Shown here piece by piece: positions 46,893-55,073 of a stretch of DNA of 64,000 nucleotides (position 1 is its first letter; every line of letters starts with the position of its first letter). The translations under genes and the position numbers were made by a program. The stretch is from positions 62,001-126,000 of the forward strand of contig NZ_MIJF01000001.1 of NCBI RefSeq assembly GCF_001730235.1, written 5' to 3'. The notes beneath the pieces were generated by a model that saw only the letters and a program-made list of their open reading frames with translations, ran no database searches and had not been told where the DNA came from. This DNA is from Vulcanibacillus modesticaldus (GTDB taxonomy: Bacteria > Bacillota > Bacilli > Tepidibacillales > Tepidibacillaceae).

Positions 46893-46952
46893 CATTTATG
46901 TTTGTGAAAAAAAAATTACAATAAATAATATGGAGCAAAGGAGGATAAGTAT

Positions 46953-47414
46953 ATGAGCAAACGGATTACTGAAATCGTTGAAAAAATGGCCTTGCCTATA
47001 TTAGAAGAACAAAATTTAGAACTTGTTGATATAGAATATAAGAAAGAAGGCAGTAATTGGTTTTTAAGGGTTTATATTGACAAAGAAAATGGTTCAGTAG
47101 ATATTGAAGACTGTGGAAGAGTTAGCGAAGCGTTAAGTATCGAGCTAGATAAAGTTGATCCTATCTCCAACCCATACTTTTTAGAAGTATCTTCACCTGG
47201 AGCTGAGCGTCCACTCAAGAATGAAAAAGATTTGCTTAAGGCTGTAGGGAAGCATGTACATATAACAACTTATGAGCCAATAAATGATCAAAAGATATTT
47301 GAAGGAGAGTTAGTAAATTTTGTTCAAAACACTTTGACTATAATTACTGATGAAAAAGAAATTAAAATTCCTTACGAAAAGGTAGCTAGTGCTAGATTAG
47401 CATTAGTTTTATAA
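46953..47414 (+). CDS. rimP: Ribosome maturation factor RimP
   Basis: A 153-residue 30S assembly factor. Family blocks: [48 protein letters not shown] and [16 protein letters not shown]. An AAAGGAGG site precedes the ATG. It starts the rimP-nusA-rnpM-ylxQ-infB operon, the standard Firmicutes order. Confidence 0.97.
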   Translation: MSKRITEIVEKMALPILEEQNLELVDIEYKKEGSNWFLRVYIDKENGSVDIEDCGRVSEALSIELDKVDPISNPYFLEVSSPGAERPLKNEKDLLKAVGKHVHITTYEPINDQKIFEGELVNFVQNTLTIITDEKEIKIPYEKVASARLALVL

Positions 47415-47433
47415 AAAGAAAGGAGGAGAAACT

Positions 47434-48474
47434 GTGAATTCTCAGTTTATAGACGCATTAAATGAACTCGAAAAAGAAAAAGGAATTAGTAAAGAAGTTT
47501 TAATTGAAGCTATTGAAGCTGCATTGATTTCTGGTTATAAGAGAAATTTCCATTCTGCCCAAAATGTTAGAGTAGATATTGATAGGGAAAATGGTGATGT
47601 AAAAGTTTTAGCAAGAAAAACAGTGGTTGATGAGGTAATTGACCCCAGGTTAGAAATATCATTAGAGGCTGCTCGTCAAATCAATCCAAATTATCAATTA
47701 GCTGATATTGTGGAAATTGAAGTTACTCCTAAGGATTTCGGCAGAATCGCTGCTCAAACCGCCAAACAAGTTGTTACCCAACGAATTAGAGAAGCAGAGA
47801 GAGGAGTAATTTACGAAACATTTGTCGATAGAGAAGAAGATATAGTAACTGGAATCGTACAAAGAAAAGACCAACGTTTTTACTATATTGATCTAGGTAA
47901 AACTGAAGCATTATTACCTATAAATGAACTTATGCCTACTGAATCAGTTAAACAAGGTGACAGATTAAAAGTTTATATTACAAAGGTTGATAAAACGACA
48001 AAAGGCCCACAAATCTTCGTATCAAGAACTCATCCTGGATTATTGAAAAGATTATTTGAATTAGAAGTACCAGAGATATTCGATGGGGTCGTAGAAATTA
48101 AATCCGTTGCAAGGGAAGCGGGGCATCGTTCTAAAATAGCTGTATATTCACAAAATGAAGATGTGGATCCTGTAGGAGCTTGTGTAGGTCCAAAAGGTAT
48201 GAGAGTTCAAACAATCGTTAATGAATTAAATGGTGAAAAGATTGACATCGTCAAGTGGTCAAAAGACATTGAAACATTTATTTCCAATGCTTTAAGTCCT
48301 TCTAAGGTATTAGAAGTGGAAATTAACGAAGAAGAAAGAACAGCAAAAGTGATCGTACCTGACTATCAGTTGTCCTTAGCAATTGGTAAAGAGGGACAAA
48401 ATGCAAGACTTGCAGCTAAGTTAACTGGATGGAAGATCGACATTAAGAGTGAGTCTCAAGTTGGTTCTGAATAG
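47434..48474 (+). CDS. nusA: Transcription termination/antitermination protein NusA
   Basis: A 346-residue protein of the short Firmicutes type. The N-terminal RNA-polymerase-binding domain (1-125), S1 domain (about 135-200) and two KH domains (about 205-345, with VGACVGPKGMRVQTIVNELNGEKIDIV and LAIGKEGQNARLAAKLTGWKIDI) are in order; the C-terminal acidic repeats of E. coli NusA are absent. Translation starts at GTG with AAGGAGGAG upstream. Confidence 0.97.
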   Translation: MNSQFIDALNELEKEKGISKEVLIEAIEAALISGYKRNFHSAQNVRVDIDRENGDVKVLARKTVVDEVIDPRLEISLEAARQINPNYQLADIVEIEVTPKDFGRIAAQTAKQVVTQRIREAERGVIYETFVDREEDIVTGIVQRKDQRFYYIDLGKTEALLPINELMPTESVKQGDRLKVYITKVDKTTKGPQIFVSRTHPGLLKRLFELEVPEIFDGVVEIKSVAREAGHRSKIAVYSQNEDVDPVGACVGPKGMRVQTIVNELNGEKIDIVKWSKDIETFISNALSPSKVLEVEINEEERTAKVIVPDYQLSLAIGKEGQNARLAAKLTGWKIDIKSESQVGSE

Positions 48475-48494
48475 AATTGATAGGGGGTGGTAGA

Positions 48495-48764
48495 ATGAAA
48501 AAAATACCCATGCGCAAATGCGTAGCCTGTCAGGAAATGAAACCAAAAAGAGAGCTTCTTCGTATTGTTCGAACTCCTGAAAAGGATGTTGTAATTGATT
48601 TAAAGGGTAAAAAATCTGGTAGAGGAGCTTACATCTGTTACGGTTCAGAATGCCTGCAAAAAGCTAAGAAGAGAAAATCCCTCGATCGTGCCCTTGAGGT
48701 AGTTATAAGTGATGAAGTTTATGAACAATTACAATCGGAGATTGAAGGTTACCGTGAAAAATAA
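48495..48764 (+). CDS. rnpM: RNase P modulator RnpM (YlxR)
   Basis: An 89-residue YlxR-family protein: MRKCVACQEMKPKRELLRIVR, GRGAYIC and KAKKRKSLDRAL are diagnostic, including the two CxxC-like cysteines. In B. subtilis it was shown to bind and modulate RNase P. ATG 48495 has AGGGGGTGG before it; an upstream ATG at 48477 has no site. Overlaps ylxQ by 11 nt. Confidence 0.93.
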   Translation: MKKIPMRKCVACQEMKPKRELLRIVRTPEKDVVIDLKGKKSGRGAYICYGSECLQKAKKRKSLDRALEVVISDEVYEQLQSEIEGYREK

Positions 48765-49059
48765 TAAATTTTTCTCTTTATTAGGTTTAGCTGCGCGGGC
48801 AAGAAAGATTATATCTGGTGAAGAATTATTGATTAAAGGAATTCAAACTGGAAAAGTTTTTTTGGTAATAATTGCTCAAGATGCTTCTGAGAACACGAGA
48901 AAAAAACTTACAGATAAGTGCTCGTACTACAATATACCTTATAAAGTATCATTTGAACGGGAACAGTTAGGTCATGCAATTGGTAAGTTTTCTCGGGTAG
49001 CGATTGGGATTACTGATCAGGGTTTTAGTAAGCAATTAAATAAAATATTAGAAGAGTAG
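48754..49059 (+). CDS. ylxQ: L7Ae-family RNA-binding protein YlxQ
   Basis: A 101-residue protein of the L7Ae/L30e/S12e/Gadd45 family, whose members bind kink-turn RNA. Conserved segments: FSLLGLAARARKIISGEELLIKGIQTGKVFLVIIAQDASENTRKKL and GHAIGKFSRVAIGI. Its physiological RNA target in Bacillus is not established to my knowledge. The GTG at 48754 lies 5 nt after AAGG and within the 3' end of rnpM. Confidence 0.93.
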   Translation: MKNNKFFSLLGLAARARKIISGEELLIKGIQTGKVFLVIIAQDASENTRKKLTDKCSYYNIPYKVSFEREQLGHAIGKFSRVAIGITDQGFSKQLNKILEE

Positions 49060-49077
49060 AAATCTGGGGGTGAAATA

Positions 49078-51315
49078 ATGGGTAAGATTAGAGTTTATGA
49101 ATTGGCAAAAAAACATAATATCCAAAGTAAAGAAATGATCAATGTTTTAAAGAAATTAAATCTTCCTGTTAATAATCATATGAGTACCGTTGATGATGAA
49201 ATGATAAAAAAGATTGAGGAGTATTTCACATCTTTAAAACAAGGCGATAGCTCTAAACAAAATAAAACAACTAAGGCTAACAAGAAAAACCAAAAGAACC
49301 AAAAGGACAGCAAGAAAAGAGATAAAGAGGGAATAAGTAAAGTGAGCAGTAAAGAAGTAAGCAATACAGAAATTAAAGAAGATGAACCTATTGATGATAA
49401 GGAATTAGTTGCTAGTGCGAAGAAAAAGACCAAATCTAATAAAAAACGTTTTGATGATAATAAAGTTAGCGATAGTACAAAGAATGGCAAAAAAGGTAAA
49501 GCTAATAAAAAGAAAAATAAAAACAAAAAAGAAGCAGAGGAAAAAAGAGTTACACCTAATAAAACACCAGAAAAAATCGTTTATACTGGCTCATTAACAG
49601 TAGGAGAATTAGCCAAACAATTAGGTAAAGAAACTTCTGAGATTATCAAAAAATTAATGTTTTTAGGTATTATGGCGACTATTAACCAAGAAATCGAGTT
49701 TGACGCTATCCAATTAATAGCCGAGGAGTATGGCGTTAAGGTCGAAGAAAAGATAGAAGTTGACGAAGATCAATTTGAATTATTTGATGATGAGGACAGA
49801 GAAGAAGATTTGGTTGAGCGTCCGCCTGTAGTAACCATAATGGGTCACGTTGACCATGGTAAAACTACACTACTTGATGCTATCCGTAATTCTAAGATAA
49901 CTGCAAAAGAAGCTGGTGGTATTACTCAACATATTGGTGCTTATCAAGTAGAGATCAATGGTAAAAAAATTACGTTCCTAGATACCCCAGGACATGCCGC
50001 ATTTACATCTATGAGAGCTAGAGGAGCACAAGTTACTGACATTACAATCTTGGTTGTAGCTGCTGATGATGGTGTGATGCCACAAACGGTCGAGGCAATT
50101 AACCACGCTAAAGCTGCCAATGCTCCAATCATTGTAGCAGTAAACAAAATTGATAAACCAGAAGCTAATATTGAAAAGGTTAAACAAGAATTAACTGAAT
50201 ATGGTTTAGTTCCTGAAGAATGGGGCGGCGATACTATCTATGTGCCTGTGTCCGCTCTCAAACAACAAGGCTTAGATGATTTATTAGAGATGATTCTACT
50301 TGTCGCTGAAGTTGAGGAATTAAAGGCTAATCCTAATCGTTTAGCAAGGGGTACAATTATTGAATCACAATTAGATAGAGGAAGAGGCGCTGTAGCAACT
50401 GTGTTAGTTCAAAAAGGAACTTTACGCGTTGGAGATCCAATAGTTGCCGGTATCACATATGGTAAGGTTAGGGCGATTGTTAATGATCGAGGAAAGAGAA
50501 TCAAAGAAGCAGGTCCTTCTACACCTGTGGAGATAACCGGGCTTAATGAAGTTCCTCAAGCTGGGGATCAATTTATTGCATTTGAAGAAGAAAGAAAAGC
50601 AAGAATAATTGGTGAGAAAAGAGCTTTAAGGGCTAGACAAGAAGAATTAAATGCTACTTCACGTGTTACTCTTGATGATTTATATAAACGAATTCAAGAA
50701 GGCGATATAAAAGAACTTAATGTCATTATTAAAGGTGATGTACAAGGTTCTGTTGAAGCTTTACAGGGAGCTTTAGAAAAAATTGAGGTTGAAGGAGTTC
50801 GTGTTAAGATTATTCATAAAGGTGTTGGTGCGATTACAGAGACTGACGTAACCTTAGCATCAGCATCCAATGCCATAATTATCGGCTTCAATGTTCGTCC
50901 TGAACCACAGGCACGAACCTCAGCAGAACGTGAAAAAGTTGATATCCGTTTACATCGTATTATATATAATGTAATTGAAGAAATTGAGGCAGCATTACGG
51001 GGAATGTTAGATCCGGAATATGAAGAAGTTATCACTGGTCGTGCTGATGTAAGACAAATCTTTAAAGCTTCTAATATCGGTACAATTGCTGGGTGTATGG
51101 TTACCGAAGGCAAAATAGTTCGTAGTGCTTCAGTTAGGGTCATAAGAGATGGAGTAGTAATCTTTGAGGGTAAAATCGATTCACTGAAGCGTTATAAAGA
51201 TGACGTTAAAGAAGTAGCTCAAGGATATGAATGTGGAATAACTATTGAAAAGTTCAATGATATTAAAGATGGAGATATTATTGAATCCTTTGTTTTAGAA
51301 GCTGTAAAAAAATGA
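49078..51315 (+). CDS. infB: Translation initiation factor IF-2
   Basis: A 745-residue GTPase that brings initiator tRNA to the 30S subunit. An IF2-N domain (about 1-50) and a Lys-rich, disordered linker (about 55-160) precede a second IF2-N domain (about 165-220). The G domain has [17 protein letters not shown] and NKID; domains II-IV follow ([26 protein letters not shown]). Linker codons are AAA/AAG-rich. GGGGGTGA precedes the ATG. ylxP, next in B. subtilis, is missing. Confidence 0.98.
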   Translation: MGKIRVYELAKKHNIQSKEMINVLKKLNLPVNNHMSTVDDEMIKKIEEYFTSLKQGDSSKQNKTTKANKKNQKNQKDSKKRDKEGISKVSSKEVSNTEIKEDEPIDDKELVASAKKKTKSNKKRFDDNKVSDSTKNGKKGKANKKKNKNKKEAEEKRVTPNKTPEKIVYTGSLTVGELAKQLGKETSEIIKKLMFLGIMATINQEIEFDAIQLIAEEYGVKVEEKIEVDEDQFELFDDEDREEDLVERPPVVTIMGHVDHGKTTLLDAIRNSKITAKEAGGITQHIGAYQVEINGKKITFLDTPGHAAFTSMRARGAQVTDITILVVAADDGVMPQTVEAINHAKAANAPIIVAVNKIDKPEANIEKVKQELTEYGLVPEEWGGDTIYVPVSALKQQGLDDLLEMILLVAEVEELKANPNRLARGTIIESQLDRGRGAVATVLVQKGTLRVGDPIVAGITYGKVRAIVNDRGKRIKEAGPSTPVEITGLNEVPQAGDQFIAFEEERKARIIGEKRALRARQEELNATSRVTLDDLYKRIQEGDIKELNVIIKGDVQGSVEALQGALEKIEVEGVRVKIIHKGVGAITETDVTLASASNAIIIGFNVRPEPQARTSAEREKVDIRLHRIIYNVIEEIEAALRGMLDPEYEEVITGRADVRQIFKASNIGTIAGCMVTEGKIVRSASVRVIRDGVVIFEGKIDSLKRYKDDVKEVAQGYECGITIEKFNDIKDGDIIESFVLEAVKK

Positions 51316-51325
51316 GGTGAGTCAC

Positions 51326-51676
51326 ATGGCAAAGGTGCGAGTTGGCAGAGTAGGTGAACAAATCAAAAAAGAGATAAGCCAGCTTATTCAATACGAATTA
51401 AAGGACCCAAGAGTAGGGTTTGTCACTGTGACAGGTGTTGAGGTAACTGGTGATTTATCTCAAGCCATTATCTATGTAAGTATTATGGGCTCAGAAGAGG
51501 AAGTCAAAGATTCTCAAATGGCTCTTGAAAAGGCTAAAGGATTTTTAAGAACTGAAATTGGAAAAAGAATAAGATTAAGGCATACACCCGAGTTAATATT
51601 TAAGATCGATGAGTCAATTGCATATGGAAGTAAGATAGAAAAATTATTAAAAGAGATTAAGGAAACTGATCAGTGA
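51326..51676 (+). CDS. rbfA: Ribosome-binding factor A
   Basis: A 116-residue KH-like 30S maturation factor. Family blocks: RVGRVGEQIKKEISQLIQYELKDPRVGFVTVTGVEVTGDLSQAIIYVS and RLRHTPELIFKIDESIAYGSKI. ATG 51326 follows GAGGTGA by 5 nt; an in-frame GTG at 51317 overlaps that site. Its stop codon shares a base with the nrnA ATG. Confidence 0.97.
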   Translation: MAKVRVGRVGEQIKKEISQLIQYELKDPRVGFVTVTGVEVTGDLSQAIIYVSIMGSEEEVKDSQMALEKAKGFLRTEIGKRIRLRHTPELIFKIDESIAYGSKIEKLLKEIKETDQ

Positions 51677-52683
51677 TGGAATCGTATCGTAAGATGTTAA
51701 CTAATGCGGCAAATTTTATAAATGATTATGATAATTTTTTGATTGTGTCCCATGTCAATCCTGATGGGGACACAATTTCTTCTTCCTTAGCAATGGCTCA
51801 TCTTTTGAAATCATTGGGAAAATCTTTTACCTTAGTTAATGAAAATGTAATTCCTCAAAAATATAGTTTTTTAACAGGAGCTAATGAGATATCTTTAATA
51901 AGTGAAATGGATGAAAACGAAAAGTTTTCTTATGTTATCACGATTGATGTTGCTGATAAAAAAAGGGCGGGAGAAATAGATTATCTCTTAACTTCTGACG
52001 TTAAACTATTAAATATTGACCATCATCCAACCAATGACAAATTTGGTGACGTGAATTTGGTATTACCCACAGCAGCTGCAACGGCTGAGGTTGTTTATGA
52101 TTTAGTTAAAGAAATGAATGCAGCCATTGATAAGGAATTAGCCACTTATATTTATACAGGATTGTTGACCGATACGGGCGGTTTTCGCTATTCTAATACC
52201 ACATCGAAGGTTATGAGAATCGCTGCTGAATTACTTGACCATGATATTTCTCCAAGTAATATCGCAGAGATTACCTTGGAAACAATGACAAAAAGCTTTC
52301 TAAACCTTTTGAAAATTGCACTAGATAAATTAGAAGTTGTTTTGGATGGTCGGATCGCTTGGACTACCTTAACATTAGCTGATCTCTCTGATGATAATAA
52401 TTCAGACAACACTGAAGGCATTGTTAACTATACACGTAATATTGAGGGAGTAGAAGTCGGGATCCTATTTAAAGAGGTAAAAGATAATCAATTCAAGGTT
52501 AGTATCCGTTCCAAAAGATTTATTGATGTTGGGGACATTGCTAAAAGTTTTGGTGGTGGAGGTCATATGAGAGCGGCTGGCTTTACATATGAAGGAACAT
52601 TAGAATCAATTAAAGAAAAAATTGTGAATAAAATAAGGCAAACAAAAGGGTGGCAACAACTTGAGAAAGAATCAGACATTTGA
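51676..52683 (+). CDS. nrnA: Oligoribonuclease / pAp phosphatase NrnA (DHH family)
   Basis: A 335-residue DHH/DHHA1 phosphoesterase. Metal-binding motifs are visible: VSHVNPDGDTISSSLA, VITIDVAD, and DHH in LNIDHHPTND; the C-terminal DHHA1 domain has FGGGGHMRAAGF. NrnA degrades nanoRNA and pAp; proteins of this family also hydrolyse pGpG and c-di-AMP products. Located between rbfA and truB, unlike B. subtilis. Overlaps rbfA by 1 nt and truB by 23 nt. Confidence 0.94.
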   Translation: MESYRKMLTNAANFINDYDNFLIVSHVNPDGDTISSSLAMAHLLKSLGKSFTLVNENVIPQKYSFLTGANEISLISEMDENEKFSYVITIDVADKKRAGEIDYLLTSDVKLLNIDHHPTNDKFGDVNLVLPTAAATAEVVYDLVKEMNAAIDKELATYIYTGLLTDTGGFRYSNTTSKVMRIAAELLDHDISPSNIAEITLETMTKSFLNLLKIALDKLEVVLDGRIAWTTLTLADLSDDNNSDNTEGIVNYTRNIEGVEVGILFKEVKDNQFKVSIRSKRFIDVGDIAKSFGGGGHMRAAGFTYEGTLESIKEKIVNKIRQTKGWQQLEKESDI

Positions 52684-53575
52684 TGGCGTATTGCCAATTA
52701 ATAAACCAGCGGGAATGACGTCACACGATGTTGTGGCATCTCTTAGAAGAATTTTGGGTATAAAAAAGATTGGACACGCAGGAACCTTAGATCCTGAAGT
52801 TACTGGGGTTCTTCCAATCTGTATCGGTAAGGCGACTAGAATATCTGAATTCTTAATGGAAAGCCCCAAGAAATATCAGGGTCAATTAACACTTGGAAAA
52901 TCTACAACAACACAAGATTTTACTGGAGAAACCACTGAAAGAGTGGATGTCTATGGTGTGACAAAGGAAGAAATAGAGAGGGTATTTGAAAGTTTCATAG
53001 GAGAAATAGAGCAAGTTCCTCCTATGTATTCTTCTGTAAAAATTCATGGTAAAAAGCTATATGAATTAGCTAGACAAGGAAAAGAAGTTGTACGTAAACC
53101 GAGAAAAGTTACCATTTATGATTTGAAGCTAATTGGTTGTGATTTAGAACATAATAATCCAACCATTGATTTTCAAGTGGTCTGTTCCAAAGGGACATAT
53201 GTTAGAACATTATGCGTAGATATTGGTAACAAGCTAGGCTATCCTGCTCATATGTCAAAACTAGTTAGGCTAGAGAGTGGTTCCTTTAATCTAGAGCAGT
53301 CATTATCACTTGAAGAAGTCGAAAGACACGTGAAAGAGAATAAATTGGATGAAATTCTCGTTCCAATGGCTAATTCTTTACCTGATTTTCAAGAAGTAGT
53401 ATTATCAGACGAAGAAATTTTGAATAAAGTATTTAATGGCCAAGTGATTAGAGTAGAATCTCTAAAATTTGATGAAGGTATCTTTAAGGTAGTGAATAGA
53501 GATGGTAAATTGGTTGCCCTATATGAAAAGGCTAAAGATAGTTTGATAGCTAAACCCATCAAAGTGTTTAAATGA
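52661..53575 (+). CDS. truB: tRNA pseudouridine-55 synthase TruB
   Basis: A 304-residue pseudouridine synthase for tRNA U55. The N-terminal GVLPINKPAGMTSHDVVASLRR, the catalytic Asp in KIGHAGTLDPEVTGVLPI and the KGTYVRTLCVDIG segment are diagnostic; a PUA-like C-terminal region follows. The start is a TTG within nrnA, supported by AAAGGGTGG 7-8 nt upstream and by the protein N-terminus. Confidence 0.96.
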   Translation: MRKNQTFDGVLPINKPAGMTSHDVVASLRRILGIKKIGHAGTLDPEVTGVLPICIGKATRISEFLMESPKKYQGQLTLGKSTTTQDFTGETTERVDVYGVTKEEIERVFESFIGEIEQVPPMYSSVKIHGKKLYELARQGKEVVRKPRKVTIYDLKLIGCDLEHNNPTIDFQVVCSKGTYVRTLCVDIGNKLGYPAHMSKLVRLESGSFNLEQSLSLEEVERHVKENKLDEILVPMANSLPDFQEVVLSDEEILNKVFNGQVIRVESLKFDEGIFKVVNRDGKLVALYEKAKDSLIAKPIKVFK

Positions 53576-53624
53576 TGACAGAAAAAATGTGAACTCTTAA
53601 ATAAAGATAAATAAGGTGACTATT

Positions 53625-54569
53625 ATGCAGATTTATCAGATTGAATATCCAATATCTCAAGATAATTTTCAACCGAGTGTAATTGCAATAGGTTATTTCG
53701 ATGGGGTACATCTTGGGCATCAACAGGTAATTAGCAGGGCATGTGAAAAGGCTAATGAACTGAATTTACCATGTGGTGTAATGACTTTTTCACCTCACCC
53801 AAAGGAAGTCTTGGGAATAGGGGCAAAAATTGATCAAATAACTCCGCTTGAAAGTAAGTTAAAGTTATTTGAAAAAATGGGGATAGATATTTGCTATATT
53901 GTCCATTTTACAAAGCATTTTGCTGCAATTACACCTGAACAGTTTATTGAGGATATTTTAATTAAACTAAATGTAAAAGGAGTTGTCGTTGGTTTTGACT
54001 ACACCTTTGGTGATAAAGGAGTAGGCAATCCGGAAACCCTCAGGGACTACGCTGAAGGTCGTTATACTGTTGATATTATAGAACCTATTTTTGACCAAGG
54101 TAAGAAAGTGAGTAGTACTAGGATACGAAATTTATTAGCATCCGGTAAAGTTTCAGAAGTGAAAAGATTGCTTGGAAGGAATTATTCCTTCTTAGGAAAA
54201 GTTATCCACGGTCAAAAATTAGGTAGAACAATTGGATTTCCAACTGCAAATCTAGAGCTGTTAGAACATTACACCTTAATTAAAAATGGTGTGTATGTTG
54301 TAAGGGTCAAAAATAAAGGTAGATCATTCTTAGGGCTAATGAATGTTGGATTTAAACCAACTGTTAATGATAAAAAGGTTACCTCTTACGAAATTCATAT
54401 TTTAGACTTTAATGAGGATATCTATGGTCAAGTACTAGAGGTTGAACTATTAGAGTATATTAGGGAAGAAATTAAATTCAAAAATATTGACCAGTTAAAA
54501 GAACAGATCAAAAAGGATTTATTTTCTTTACATTCATGGTATAATTATGCTATACTTCATAAGGGTTAA
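53625..54569 (+). CDS. ribF: Bifunctional riboflavin kinase / FMN adenylyltransferase
   Basis: A 314-residue enzyme making FMN then FAD. The N-terminal nucleotidyltransferase domain has GYFDGVHLGHQQVI and the SSTRIRNLLASG segment; the C-terminal flavokinase domain has GQKLGRTIGFPTANLEL and NVGFKPTV. ATG 53625 lies 5 nt after AAGGTGA; an in-frame GTG at 53616 overlaps that site. A promoter for rpsO appears inside its 3' end. Confidence 0.96.
   Translation: MQIYQIEYPISQDNFQPSVIAIGYFDGVHLGHQQVISRACEKANELNLPCGVMTFSPHPKEVLGIGAKIDQITPLESKLKLFEKMGIDICYIVHFTKHFAAITPEQFIEDILIKLNVKGVVVGFDYTFGDKGVGNPETLRDYAEGRYTVDIIEPIFDQGKKVSSTRIRNLLASGKVSEVKRLLGRNYSFLGKVIHGQKLGRTIGFPTANLELLEHYTLIKNGVYVVRVKNKGRSFLGLMNVGFKPTVNDKKVTSYEIHILDFNEDIYGQVLEVELLEYIREEIKFKNIDQLKEQIKKDLFSLHSWYNYAILHKG
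54527..54556 (+). promoter_or_regulatory. Promoter for rpsO inside the end of ribF
   Basis: TTTACA, 18-nt spacer, TATACT with a TGC extended -10. A second overlapping extended -10 (TGG TATAAT, 54537-54545) has no matching -35. The start would be near 54563. Confidence 0.55.
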
Positions 54570-54617
54570 CCCATACGCGGATAAACGATTTCACCGACGT
54601 TTTTCTGGGAATGGGCG
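54570..54617 (+). ncRNA. Structured rpsO leader (candidate S15 autoregulatory element)
   Basis: CCCAT (54570-54574) pairs with ATGGG (54611-54615) and encloses ACG-CGG paired with CCG-A-CGT (one bulged A). It ends about 13 nt before the rpsO ribosome site. S15 binds rpsO leaders in Geobacillus and other bacteria, with different folds; the match here is by position and structure only. Confidence 0.5.
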
Positions 54618-54642
54618 AAATTATTAGAGGAGGTGGATCAGG

Positions 54643-54912
54643 ATGGCATTAACTCAAGAACGTAAACAACAAATTATTGACGAATTTAAAGTACATGAGA
54701 ACGATACCGGTTCTCCAGAAGTACAAATCGCTATCCTTACTGAGAAAATTAATTATTTAAATGAGCATTTACGTGTTCACAAGAAGGATCATCATTCACG
54801 TCGTGGTTTGTTGAAAATGGTTGGACAACGCCGTAATTTATTAAGCTACTTAAAGGCAAAAGATATCCAACGTTATCGTGAGTTGATTAACAAATTAGGA
54901 TTACGCAGATAG
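54643..54912 (+). CDS. rpsO: 30S ribosomal protein S15
   Basis: An 89-residue primary 16S rRNA-binding protein, full length: [62 protein letters not shown] is the family core. GAGGAGGTGG precedes the ATG. It is followed by a strong terminator and then pnp, as in most bacteria. Confidence 0.99.
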   Translation: MALTQERKQQIIDEFKVHENDTGSPEVQIAILTEKINYLNEHLRVHKKDHHSRRGLLKMVGQRRNLLSYLKAKDIQRYRELINKLGLRR

Positions 54913-54942
54913 GATAGGACTGTGTTTTAAAGAAGGCTATCA

Positions 54943-54967
54943 AAGCGGGGAGTGTTCCCGCTTTTTT
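54943..54967 (+). terminator. Terminator after rpsO
   Basis: AAGCGGG pairs with CCCGCTT around GAGTGTT and continues into TTTT. Confidence 0.85.
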
Positions 54968-55008
54968 AATACATATTTTTTATAAATATTTATTTTATAT
55001 TTTTTTTA

Positions 55009-55048
55009 GCAGGAAATAATAAAAAGCATATACATGACTGATTCTGTG
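55009..55048 (+). promoter_or_regulatory. GCAGGA element upstream of pnp
   Basis: A run of seven T, then AGCAGGAAATAA, closely matching the TTTTTAGCAGGAAA found before pyrH. The downstream half is less similar than between the flgB and pyrH copies. No clear promoter is seen between the rpsO terminator and pnp. Confidence 0.25.
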
Positions 55049-55073
55049 TTTTGAGAGGAGGCAAAATTTTTAT

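Noticed and set aside
49176-49526. Leu/Phe-rich minus-strand frame opposite the infB linker
   Set aside because: It is the complement of the Lys-codon-rich IF-2 linker, which automatically reads as Phe/Leu; not a membrane protein gene.
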